A stretch of DNA of 64,000 nt, from positions 1 to 64,000 of the forward strand of contig JAUCZB010000001.1 of NCBI GenBank assembly GCA_030373325.1, given 5' to 3'. How positions within the stretch are numbered: the stretch's first letter is position 1; each line of letters begins with the position of its first letter. This document shows positions 42,330-50,165 of this stretch, piece by piece. The stretch is from Cyanobium sp. CZS25K (GTDB taxonomy: Bacteria > Cyanobacteriota > Cyanobacteriia > PCC-6307 > Cyanobiaceae). A model generated the notes under the pieces. That model had not been told where the DNA came from and made no database searches. It saw nothing but the letters and a program-made list of their open reading frames with translations. A program made the position numbers and the translations under genes.

Positions 42330-43184
42330 ATGCGTTCTCCCACGGCGATCCTGCAGCTGATCTGCCCCGATCGGCCAGGGCTGGTGAGCGAACTTTCCGG
42401 CTGGGTGGCGGCCAACGGCGGCAACATCCTCCATGCCGATCACCACACCGATGCCGGAGCCGGGCTGTTCCTGAGCCGGATCGAATGGGCCCTGGAGGGA
42501 TTCGGCCTGCCCCGGGAGGCGATCGTGCCGGCGGTGGCTGCCCTGGCCGGGCGCCTCGGCGGCGAAGGACAGGTGCATTTCTCCGATGCGGCGCCCAGGG
42601 TGGCGATCTTCGCCAGCCGCCAGGACCATTGCCTGGTGGACCTGCTCTGGCGCACCCGCTCCGGGGAGCTGCCGATGCAGGTGCCGCTTGTGGTGTCCAA
42701 CCACCCGGATCTGGCCCCGCTGGCGGCTGATTTCGGCGCGCGCTTCGTGCATCTGCCGATCACGGCGGCCACCCGGGCGGAGGTGGAGCAGGCCCAGCTG
42801 ACCCTGCTGGAGGAGGAGGGCATTGAGCTGGTGGTTCTGGCCAAGTACATGCAGGTGCTCAGCCCGGCCTTCCTGGCCGGCTTTTCCCAGGTGATCAACA
42901 TCCACCACTCCTTCCTGCCCGCCTTCCAGGGGGCCCAGCCGTACCACCGCGCCTGGGAGCGGGGCGTCAAGTTCATCGGCGCCACGGCCCACTTCGTCAC
43001 CGAGGAGCTGGACGGTGGTCCGATCATCGAGCAGGCCACCGTGCATGTGAGCCACCGTGACGAGGTGGAGGATCTGATCCGCAAGGGCCGCGACACGGAA
43101 CGGTTGGCCCTGGCCCGGGCGGTGCGCCTCTTCCTGCGCCGACAGGTGATGGTCTACAGGGGCCGTACCGCCGTGTTTGATTGA
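42330..43184 (+). CDS. purU: Formyltetrahydrofolate deformylase
   Basis: 284 residues from ATG 42330. The N-terminal ACT domain is TAILQLICPDRPGLVSELSG. The C-terminal formyltransferase-like domain has the catalytic HHSFLPAFQGAQPYHRAW and GATAHFVTEELDGGPIIEQ blocks. The enzyme hydrolyses 10-formyl-THF to THF and formate. The formate can feed PurT, also in this window. A gene for an O-antigen-ligase-type protein follows directly. Confidence 0.95.
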   Translation: MRSPTAILQLICPDRPGLVSELSGWVAANGGNILHADHHTDAGAGLFLSRIEWALEGFGLPREAIVPAVAALAGRLGGEGQVHFSDAAPRVAIFASRQDHCLVDLLWRTRSGELPMQVPLVVSNHPDLAPLAADFGARFVHLPITAATRAEVEQAQLTLLEEEGIELVVLAKYMQVLSPAFLAGFSQVINIHHSFLPAFQGAQPYHRAWERGVKFIGATAHFVTEELDGGPIIEQATVHVSHRDEVEDLIRKGRDTERLALARAVRLFLRRQVMVYRGRTAVFD

Positions 43185-43236
43185 CCCTTTCAAGGGGACC
43201 CGCCGCCGTTCCCCCGCTGCCGCCGCCGCCGTTCCG

Positions 43237-44517
43237 GTGATCCGTCTTTCCGCCCTCGACGACCGCCTGCTGGCGCATCGGCCGGCTGCCGCCACCCCGC
43301 TGGGCTGGCGGTGCTTCCAGCTGGGAATCTTCCTGCTGGCCAGCAGCGCGTTGCTGGCGGGTCTGGCGCTCCTGCTGGCCCTGATCCTGGGCAGCCGCGG
43401 CCGCCGGCCACTCCTGGCCGACCGGGCCAACGGGGTGCTTCTGGCGGCGGCAGTGCTGATGGTGCTGGGCTGCTTCCGGGCCGCCAGCAACGAACTGGCC
43501 TGGCTGGGCCTGGGCAATTGGCTGCCCTTTTTCTGGGGCTTCTGGGGCTTTCAGGTGTATCTCGGCACCCCCGCCGCCCGGCGCCGGGTGGCCCTGGCTC
43601 TGGTGGCCGGCACGGTGCCGGTGATCCTCACCGGGCTGGGCCAGCTCTGGTGGGGCTGGAGCGGACCCTTCCAGTGGCTGGGGGGGCTGATCATCTGGCA
43701 CCTCAAGGCCGGCGGCAACCCGCCGCAGCGGCTGGCGGGCCTGTTCGACTACGCCAATATCGCCGGGGCCTGGATGGTCCTGGCCTGGCCGTTCACCCTG
43801 GCGGCCCTGCTGGAGGCCCACCTGGGCTGGCGGCGCCGGGGGGTGGTGCTGGTGATCGCCTCTGCCCTGGTGGCGGCGGTGTTCCTCACCGATTCCCGCA
43901 ATGCCTGGGGGGCCCTGATGCTGGCGGTGCCTCTGGTGGCGGGGCCGGGAAGCTGGGTGTGGCTGTTGCCGGTGCTGCTGGTGGTGCTGGCGGTGATCGG
44001 CCTGGCCACCCTGCCCTGGGTGCCGCACGCCCCGCAGGAGCTGGCCCGCAGCCTGGTGCCCGAGGCGATCTGGGGCCGGCTGATCGACCTTGACTCCGGC
44101 GGTCAGCGGCCGCTGGCGATCACCCGTCTGGCCCAGTGGCAGGTGGCCCTGGGACTGATCGCCGAACGGCCCTGGTTGGGCTGGGGCGCGGCCGCCTTCA
44201 GCATCATTTACCCGATGCGCACCGGCTTCTGGCACGGCCACCCCCACAACCTGCCGATCGATCTGGCGCTGAGCCACGGGGTGCCGGTCGCCGTGCTGGT
44301 GGTGGGCCTGGTGTTGTGGCTGCTGCTCCGGGCCGCCCGGCTGGGCATGGCCGGTGGGGGCCTGTTCGATCGGGCCTGGTGGGCCGCGGCCCTGGTGCTG
44401 GTGGCCCTGCATGCCACCGACATCCCCCTCTATGACAGCCGCGTCAATGTGGCGGGCTGGGTGCTGCTGGCGGGTCTGCGCTGCTACCGGCTTCCAACGC
44501 TTCCTGCCGATGCCTGA
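43237..44517 (+). CDS. O-antigen ligase (Wzy_C) family membrane protein
   Basis: About 426 residues from GTG 43237; a TTG at 43177 overlapping the purU stop would add 20 low-complexity residues. About ten membrane segments are visible. The Wzy_C/WaaL region has TDSRNAWGALMLAVPL, then a soluble loop and GHPHNLPIDLALSHGVPVA, where the conserved His-containing loop of ligases lies. The family includes O-antigen ligases, polymerases and the cyanobacterial IctB group, which cannot be separated by eye. Its 3' end overlaps the radical SAM gene by 74 bases. Confidence 0.8.
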   Translation: MIRLSALDDRLLAHRPAAATPLGWRCFQLGIFLLASSALLAGLALLLALILGSRGRRPLLADRANGVLLAAAVLMVLGCFRAASNELAWLGLGNWLPFFWGFWGFQVYLGTPAARRRVALALVAGTVPVILTGLGQLWWGWSGPFQWLGGLIIWHLKAGGNPPQRLAGLFDYANIAGAWMVLAWPFTLAALLEAHLGWRRRGVVLVIASALVAAVFLTDSRNAWGALMLAVPLVAGPGSWVWLLPVLLVVLAVIGLATLPWVPHAPQELARSLVPEAIWGRLIDLDSGGQRPLAITRLAQWQVALGLIAERPWLGWGAAAFSIIYPMRTGFWHGHPHNLPIDLALSHGVPVAVLVVGLVLWLLLRAARLGMAGGGLFDRAWWAAALVLVALHATDIPLYDSRVNVAGWVLLAGLRCYRLPTLPADA

Positions 44518-46057
44518 GCAGGGTGGCCGGCGGCAAAGGTCCCTCCAGATGGCTCCAGGGCAGCACCCGGTCGTCGCGCCAGGTGGCGTGGACCACCTCC
44601 TCCCAGGGGGGCGGTGCGGGCAGGGGAAAAGGCAGATCGCTCGATGATGCCGCCTCTCCGCCCCGCACGGCCCGGTAGGCCTTCTTCCAGCCGCCCTGGC
44701 TGTCGTGCTGGCCCCGGGCCGCGGCGATCACCGACGCCAGGCGCCGGTCGCTGCGGGAGAGCAGGGCCTGGATGACGCTCCAGCCATAACTCTCCGGCCG
44801 CAGCTCGATGCCCTTCGGTTTGAGGCGACGCGCCAGCCGCTGCAGGCGTTTCTCCGCCTCCGGCCGTACCCCCTGCCATTGAAAGGGGGTGTGGGCCTTG
44901 GGCACGAAGGTGCTCACCCCCAGGCTGAGCCGCAGTCCGGGGGTGGCCTTCTTCAGGGCCTCCAGCAGGTCGGCGGTGGCTTCGATGTCAGCCTCCTCCT
45001 CGCTGGGCAGCCCGGCCATGCCGTAGAGCTTCAGGCCGCTGAGCCCGCCCTCCTTCGCGTAGCGGGCCGCGGCGAAGATCTCCTCGCCGCTCAGCTTCTT
45101 GTTCACCACCCGGCGCATTCGCTCGCTGCCGCTCTCGATCGCGATCGTCAGGGATCTGCCCCCCCGGCGGGCCAGGATCCGTCCCAGCTGGGGGGTCACC
45201 GTGGCGGCCCGCACCGAGCTGACGCTGACCCGCGTGCCCTCGAAACGGTCCTGATCCAGCCAGCTGAGCAGGTCGCCGAACTGGGGGTGCTGGGTCACCG
45301 AGGCCCCCAGCAGGCCGAGCCGCTGCGTCACCGCCAGTCCCGTTTCCACCGCCGGGATCAGGCCGTCGTCGAGGGAGGCGGTGCGGAAGGGCAGGGTGAG
45401 GTAGCTGGCCAGGCAGAAGCGGCAGAGCTCCGGGCAGCTGCGGGCCACTTCCACCATGTGGATCGACGGCCAGGCCGCCTCCGGCGTGATCACCGTGGAA
45501 TGGCTCAGGGTGTTGCCGCGCCAGGTCTGCTTGGTGATGGTCGGCGGCAGGCTCGCTTCGATGGGCTCGATCGCCAGCAGCTGACCTTCGGCGTCGTAGC
45601 GGGGGGCGTACAGGCCGGGCACGTAGACGCCCGGCACCCTGGCCAGGGACCGCAGGCGTTCGGGGCGGGGCAGGTCCCGGGTGGCCTGGAGCGCATCGAT
45701 GAAGGCGGGCAGCAGCAGCTCGCCGTCGCCGAGCAGCACCACGTCGAAGAAGGGGGCCAGGGGTTCGGGGTTGGCGGTGAGCACCGGGCCGCCGCCGAAC
45801 ACGATCGGATCGTCCTCCCCCCGCTGGTGGCTCCACAGGGGGATGCCTTGCTGCTCCAGCAGGTCGAGCAGCACCGGTCCGTCCAGCTCCCAGCTGAGCG
45901 ACAGGCCGAACAGGTCGCAGTGACGGTGCGGCGGGTCCCCCTGGTCGGTGAACAGCCGGCGAACATCCAGGTCGCTGCGGCGCGCCAGGCTGGCCCACAC
46001 CACCTGATACCCCAGGCTGGTGATCCCCACCGAATAGCTGCTCGGGAAGGCCAGCAC
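44444..46057 (-). CDS. Radical SAM protein with B12-binding-like N-terminal domain
   Basis: 537 residues from GTG 46057. The N-terminal part (SSYSVGITSLGYQVVWASLA, VFGGGPVLTANPEPLAPFF) is the B12-binding-like domain seen in this cyanobacterial family. The SAM cluster motif CPELCRFC (Cx3Cx2C) is near residue 210, followed by SLTIAIESGSERMRRVVNKK. The substrate is unknown. Similarity seems to begin earlier (LLFQPAQPAADALRTV, in frame upstream of the GTG), but that stretch has no ATG, GTG or TTG start, only CTG, before a TGA. A non-standard start is possible. A Pro-rich C-terminal tail overlaps the convergent gene. Confidence 0.85.
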   Translation of the reverse strand: MLAFPSSYSVGITSLGYQVVWASLARRSDLDVRRLFTDQGDPPHRHCDLFGLSLSWELDGPVLLDLLEQQGIPLWSHQRGEDDPIVFGGGPVLTANPEPLAPFFDVVLLGDGELLLPAFIDALQATRDLPRPERLRSLARVPGVYVPGLYAPRYDAEGQLLAIEPIEASLPPTITKQTWRGNTLSHSTVITPEAAWPSIHMVEVARSCPELCRFCLASYLTLPFRTASLDDGLIPAVETGLAVTQRLGLLGASVTQHPQFGDLLSWLDQDRFEGTRVSVSSVRAATVTPQLGRILARRGGRSLTIAIESGSERMRRVVNKKLSGEEIFAAARYAKEGGLSGLKLYGMAGLPSEEEADIEATADLLEALKKATPGLRLSLGVSTFVPKAHTPFQWQGVRPEAEKRLQRLARRLKPKGIELRPESYGWSVIQALLSRSDRRLASVIAAARGQHDSQGGWKKAYRAVRGGEAASSSDLPFPLPAPPPWEEVVHATWRDDRVLPWSHLEGPLPPATLLRHRQEALEAGSSADPPAAPSPPH

Positions 46058-46204
46058 GGTGCGCAGGGCATCGGCGGCCGGCTGGGCCGGCTGGAACAGC
46101 AGGGTTTCCTGATTCAGGGGGGCGGCACGGAGGGGAGTTCCAGGGTGTCACTTCAGGCGACCCGGTGACGTCTCACTAAGATCGAGGGCAGTACGACAGC
46201 TGTC

Positions 46205-47299
46205 ATGCCCACGCTGCCGAGTTCCGTCGAGATCATTCTCGGGATCCTGGTGCTGTTCGGCGGCGGCGAGCTGTTCGTGGCTGGTTCGGTCGCCCTGTCC
46301 CTGCTGCTGGGCATTCCCCAGCTGGTGATCGGCCTGACGGTGGTCTCCCTGGGCACCAGCGCCCCGGAACTGTTCGTCAGTCTGATCTCCACCCTTCAGG
46401 GGGATTCCGACCTGGCCGTCAGCAACGTGGTGGGCAGCAACATCTTCAACATTCTGGTGGTGCTGGGCGCCAGCGCGGCCATCGTCCCCCTGCGCGTGAA
46501 GAGCCGCCTGGTGCGCCGGGATGTGCCGCTGCTGCTGGGCATCTCCATGGCGGTGTGGGGCATGGCCTCGGGGGGCCGGCTCACCTGGCAGGCGGGGGTG
46601 GCGCTGCTGTTCGCGATGGTGGCCAACGTCGTCTGGGAGATGCGCTCCGCCTCTGAGGATTCGGCGGACGAGGAGGAGGACCTCGAGAACGGGCGGGCCA
46701 GCCCGCCGGTGGCCGCCCTCAAGCTGGCGGCGGGCCTGGCCCTGCTGGTGCTCGGCTCCCAGCTGCTGGTGAAGGGGGCCACCACGGCCGCCGTGGCCCT
46801 GGGGGTGAGTCAGACGGTGATTGGCCTGACGATCGTGGCGGCAGGCACCTCCATGCCCGAGCTGGTCACGTCGCTGGTGGCGGCCTACCGGGGTCGGGCG
46901 GATCTGGCCATCGGCAATGTGGTGGGCAGCAACCTTCTCAACCAGGTGCTGATCCTGGGCCTGTGCGCCGTGGTGTCCGGCGGCCGCGGGCTGCCGGTGG
47001 ACCCGGTGATGATCAGCCGCGACCTGCCGATCATGGTGGCCACCACCCTGGCCTGCCTGCCGATTTTCTGGACCAATGGGTCGATCTCCCGCCTGGAGGG
47101 GTGGCTGTTGCTGGGGCTCTATGGGCTCTATCTGGTGGAGCAGGTGCTGTCCGCCACGGCTGGCGGTGAGATCATGGACAACGCCTACCGGTTCGTGGTG
47201 CTGGTGGCGGTGCTGCCTCTGGTGATGGTGTTTCTGGTCTGGCAGGTGCTGCGCTGGAAGCAACAACGGAAGCTGCTGATTGTCCAGGGCGGCGAATAG
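46205..47299 (+). CDS. Calcium/sodium antiporter (CaCA family)
   Basis: 364 residues, about ten to eleven membrane segments in two inverted repeats. Each repeat has the alpha motif: GTSAPELFVSLISTL in the first and GTSMPELVTSLVAAY in the second, with VVGSNIFNILVVLG and VVGSNLLNQVLILG following. An acidic loop (DSADEEEDLENG) links the halves and may sense Ca2+. YrbG-type proteins exchange Na+ or H+ for Ca2+ across the inner membrane. The gene is followed by the MNT/HEPN module. Confidence 0.93.
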   Translation: MPTLPSSVEIILGILVLFGGGELFVAGSVALSLLLGIPQLVIGLTVVSLGTSAPELFVSLISTLQGDSDLAVSNVVGSNIFNILVVLGASAAIVPLRVKSRLVRRDVPLLLGISMAVWGMASGGRLTWQAGVALLFAMVANVVWEMRSASEDSADEEEDLENGRASPPVAALKLAAGLALLVLGSQLLVKGATTAAVALGVSQTVIGLTIVAAGTSMPELVTSLVAAYRGRADLAIGNVVGSNLLNQVLILGLCAVVSGGRGLPVDPVMISRDLPIMVATTLACLPIFWTNGSISRLEGWLLLGLYGLYLVEQVLSATAGGEIMDNAYRFVVLVAVLPLVMVFLVWQVLRWKQQRKLLIVQGGE

Positions 47300-47369
47300 G
47301 AACGGGGAGGCCCAGCTTGTTGGGGTCGCGTCGCTGGGCCCTCGCGGTCAGCGGCGGTAGCGTTTTGCC

Positions 47370-47789
47370 ATGGTCTCCGCCTCCGCACAGCCGTTCGTTC
47401 CGCCCGCGATTCCCTGGCGTGAGCCCCAGGGGCTGGCGCCGCTGCCGGTTCTCGGCCCCGGCCTGGATCCGGAGGCCTGTCGCCTGGCCCTTGCAAGGCT
47501 CTGTGCCGACGCCGATGTGATGGCGGTGCTGGTGTTCGGCTCGCGGGCCCGGGGCGAGGCGCGCCCCGATTCCGACCTTGATCTGGCGGTGATCCTGGGC
47601 CGCGCCCAGCTCACCCCCGCCGAGAAGGCCGCCTGCTGGCAGCGCTTTCGAGCTGTCCTAGGGCCCCTCGGCGTCAGGGTGGACCTCGTGGTGGCCGGCG
47701 CCGCTGACGCGGAACGGTTGAGTGGCTCCCGCTGGCACGTGTTTGGCGACGTGGCCCGCGAGGGGAAGGTGCTCTATGTCGCCGGCTGA
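47370..47789 (+). CDS. MNT-type nucleotidyltransferase antitoxin
   Basis: 139 residues. The minimal nucleotidyltransferase signature GSRARGEARPDSDLDLAVIL (GSx10DxD) is complete, with a later acidic strand VRVDLVVAGAADAERL. In MNT/HEPN modules the MNT protein adds AMP to the HEPN toxin and so silences it. The first roughly 45 residues are Pro-rich and variable. The 3' end overlaps the HEPN gene by 14 bases, the usual coupling. Confidence 0.85.
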   Translation: MVSASAQPFVPPAIPWREPQGLAPLPVLGPGLDPEACRLALARLCADADVMAVLVFGSRARGEARPDSDLDLAVILGRAQLTPAEKAACWQRFRAVLGPLGVRVDLVVAGAADAERLSGSRWHVFGDVAREGKVLYVAG

Positions 47790-48147
47790 GGACGCGGCCC
47801 TGCTGCTGGCGATCGTGCGTCGCCATCTGCGCACGTTGCGGATCGGGCTCGATCCTGCGTATCCGGAGGAGGACTGGGGATTCACCGCCCAGCAGGTGAT
47901 GGAGAAGCTTCTCAAGGCCTGGATCGTGCTGAGCGATCGCCGGCCACCACGGGTGCATGAACTGACCGACCTGGCCTCCCTGGCGGGGCAGCCTCTGGAG
48001 CCCCGGCTGGCGGCGCTGCAGGAGTTCGCCGTGGAGGCCCGTTACGAGGCAGGGCCCTTCCCCCTGCCGGCCGAGCGATCGGAGCTGCTGGCCCTGCTGG
48101 AGGCCGAACTGGAACGCTGCGAGCGGGCCGTGGCGGCGCTGGGTTGA
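47776..48147 (+). CDS. HEPN domain toxin partner
   Basis: 123 residues from ATG 47776, inside the end of the MNT gene. Helical HEPN fold: LLLAIVRRHLRTLRIGL, then FTAQQVMEKLLKAWIVLSD, and a C-terminal helix LLALLEAELERCERAVAAL. The HEPN RNase motif RX4-6H is not obvious; DRRPPRVHEL is the nearest candidate. It may be an RNase toxin kept inactive by the MNT partner or a non-catalytic member. The length is normal. Confidence 0.8.
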   Translation: MSPAEDAALLLAIVRRHLRTLRIGLDPAYPEEDWGFTAQQVMEKLLKAWIVLSDRRPPRVHELTDLASLAGQPLEPRLAALQEFAVEARYEAGPFPLPAERSELLALLEAELERCERAVAALG

Positions 48148-48455
48148 TCGGCCAAGCCCGTGGGCGCCCGGCGTTCAGCGCTTCGGGGTGACGTTCGGTG
48201 GAGTTCCATGCTCAGGTTTTTCTGTACGAACCCGTCCCAATGCGGTGAGATTGGGTTCAACCACTCCCTGGATGGAGCGCTGAAGGATTGCCAGGTTGGG
48301 CTACGGCAGCAGGGTGTTTCTCCGGTTCTGCCTGAGTCGACGGGGTTTAGCGGTGTTGCCCTCAGGGCAACTCGAACGGATGCTTCCCACGGCGGAAGAT
48401 TTGGGACTTAAACATTTCCGCTCAAGAAGGGTTAGGCCGCATAAACGGAGATTCC
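48148..48455. other. 308-base gap with a hairpin and a GTTAGGC site before the VOC gene
   Basis: No gene supported. GTTGCCC (48355-48361) and GGGCAAC (48365-48371) form a perfect seven-base stem with a three-base loop. GCGGAA and TTCCGC form a second stem about 48391-48420. GTTAGGC at 48431-48437 matches the GTTRRRY core of integron attC sites and lies 18 bases before the VOC start codon. No matching partner core was found upstream. Confidence 0.35.
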
Positions 48456-48842
48456 ATGCGAATTCCACAGGGCTTCAGTACCGTCACTACGTACTTCTTC
48501 GTGGAAGGTGCTGACCTCTTTCTTCAATTCCTCGCTGAGGCATTTGGTGCTGTCGAGATTGGCCGCCACATGAACGGCGAGCGCATCGCGAACGCACAAG
48601 TGCGACTTGGAACATCAACTATCATGGTCAGTGAGGCATCAGCAGAGTTTCCTGCCATGCCGGCTTCGCACTACCTGTACGTCGACAATGCTGATGAGGC
48701 GATGTTGAAGGCCATTGCTGCGGGGGGCGAAAAGATCATGGATGTGGCGAACATGCCATACAACGACAGGCAGGGAGGCATCCGAGACCAGTTCGGAAAT
48801 CTGTGGTGGTTGTCGGAGCGCCTGACAGATGATCCGTACTGA
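48456..48842 (+). CDS. VOC (glyoxalase/bleomycin-resistance) family protein, PhnB-like
   Basis: 128 residues. The paired beta-alpha-beta-beta-beta plan is visible: IPQGFSTVTTYFFVEGADLF opens module one, and ASHYLYVDNADEAMLKAIAA with the end GGIRDQFGNLWWLSERL forms module two. These resemble the DUF1428/PhnB branch of VOC proteins. The substrate is unknown. The GC content of this gene looks close to 50%, far below its neighbours, which suggests transfer. A Shine-Dalgarno-like CGGAG precedes the ATG. Confidence 0.82.
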   Translation: MRIPQGFSTVTTYFFVEGADLFLQFLAEAFGAVEIGRHMNGERIANAQVRLGTSTIMVSEASAEFPAMPASHYLYVDNADEAMLKAIAAGGEKIMDVANMPYNDRQGGIRDQFGNLWWLSERLTDDPY

Positions 48843-49024
48843 AGGGCATGCTGTGCGCATCACGTTGCGGCACTGCCAACGACGTGCGGCCTAAGCTGGA
48901 GCTCGAGAATTCATTCCACAGTTCTCAACAGACCGGAACGGCCCACCCAACCCTTTCACAGGCGGGAGGAAACGTTCCCGGGAGCAAGCCAGGTAGGGTT
49001 TGCCTTGGCTCGAGCAAAGGACCG

Positions 49025-49768
49025 ATGCGTGCTCCCCTCGCCTTTGTTGCTTCCGGCTTTCTGGCCATTAGCCTCCCAGCTGGGGTTGGAATGGCCCAGG
49101 CCGCGATTGAGAGCCAGAGAGTCACGTTTCGAGCCGGAGCTGATTCCACCCTGCTCAAGGGTCAGCTCAAGGGCGACCAGACCGTCGATTACAAACTGCG
49201 GGCCGGCGCCGGTCAGACCCTGAGCGTTGAACTCAAGGGTTCCAACCCACAGAACTACTTCAACGTGATGGCGGCCGGGACCGACACCGCCCTGTTCATC
49301 GGCAGCAGTTCCGGCAACCGCTTCCGTGGGCCCTTGCCCAGCGACGGCGATGTCAGGGTGAGGGTGTATCTGATGCGGCCGGCGGCGCGCCGCAACGAAA
49401 CGAGCACCTACAGCCTCAAGGTGGGGATCAGTGGTGCTCCCCTCGCCCCCGTGCCCGCGTCCCGCGATGCCCTGATCCCAGGCACGCCATACCACGCCTC
49501 TGCGGAGGTGCCCTGTTCGTCCGGCAGCAGCGGCAAGGCCACCAGGTGCAAGGCCTCCGTGATCCGCCGGGCCAAGATCGGCGCCACGGTGGTGGTGATG
49601 AACCCCGAGGGCCAGAAACGCCAGTTCCTGTTTGTGAAGGGCAAGGCCGTCGCGTCCGATCAGCCCGAGAAGCTCTCGGTGCAGCGGCGCGGGGATGTGT
49701 CGGTGCTGCTGCTTGGGGAGAACTTTGAGCGCTACGAGATTGCCGACGCCTTGGTGGTGGGGGGTTGA
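49025..49768 (+). CDS. Secreted protein of unknown function
   Basis: 247 residues from ATG 49025. Signal peptide MRAPLAFVASGFLAISLPAG with cleavage likely after GMAQA. The mature N-terminal half is beta-rich (RVTFRAGADSTLLKGQLKGD, then YKLRAGAGQTLSVELKG) and resembles PPC-like or jelly-roll domains that accompany secreted inhibitors and enzymes. The C-terminal half has two cysteines (VPCSSGSSGKATRCKASVI), probably a disulfide. I cannot assign a function. The SNase-like relic starts 11 bases after its stop on the same strand. Confidence 0.6.
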   Translation: MRAPLAFVASGFLAISLPAGVGMAQAAIESQRVTFRAGADSTLLKGQLKGDQTVDYKLRAGAGQTLSVELKGSNPQNYFNVMAAGTDTALFIGSSSGNRFRGPLPSDGDVRVRVYLMRPAARRNETSTYSLKVGISGAPLAPVPASRDALIPGTPYHASAEVPCSSGSSGKATRCKASVIRRAKIGATVVVMNPEGQKRQFLFVKGKAVASDQPEKLSVQRRGDVSVLLLGENFERYEIADALVVGG

Positions 49769-49779
49769 GGCCCCAGCCT

Positions 49780-50158
49780 GTGGTGAGGGATGGCAACACG
49801 ATCGTTGTCACCCCCTACGGCGACCCGTTCACGGTGCGGCTGGCCTCCCTCCGGCCCCCGCAACTCCGACAGGGCAGCTCTGGCTTGGCCGCCAAGGCAG
49901 CCCTGGAGGGCCTTCTCCAGCCCGGTGCCTGGGTGACACTGTCGACCCGCAGCAAGGCAACTGAGGGCACTGAGCTGGCGGAGATCATTCCCGTTGGCTC
50001 GACGGTGCCAATCAACCTGAGCCTGGTCCAGGTCGCTTTGGCGGCGCTGGATCACCAGGCCGCGAGCCCATGCAACCAGCAGATCTACCGAGAGGCGGAG
50101 TTAGAGAGCCCAAGCCATGCAACTGGGACTCTGGAGGCCATCGCCGGGCACCCGATAG
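49780..50158 (+). pseudogene. SNase-like (thermonuclease fold) gene with a late one-base frameshift
   Basis: It starts at GTG 49780 (TTG 49765 also possible): VVRDGNTIVVTPYGDPFTVR, LASLRPPQLRQGSSGLAAKA and LEGLLQPGAWVTL follow the thermonuclease fold (OB barrel, then helices). The nuclease Asp/Arg/Glu set is not evident, so catalysis is doubtful. After IYREAELES the frame should shift by one base to read AMQLGLWRPSPGTR and stop at 50156-50158, the family's usual GLW end. In the unshifted frame it runs on to 50256, 91 bases into the 3' end of acnB. An extra base near 50107-50112 is likely. No signal peptide is visible. Confidence 0.55.
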
Positions 50159-50165
50159 CGGCAGC

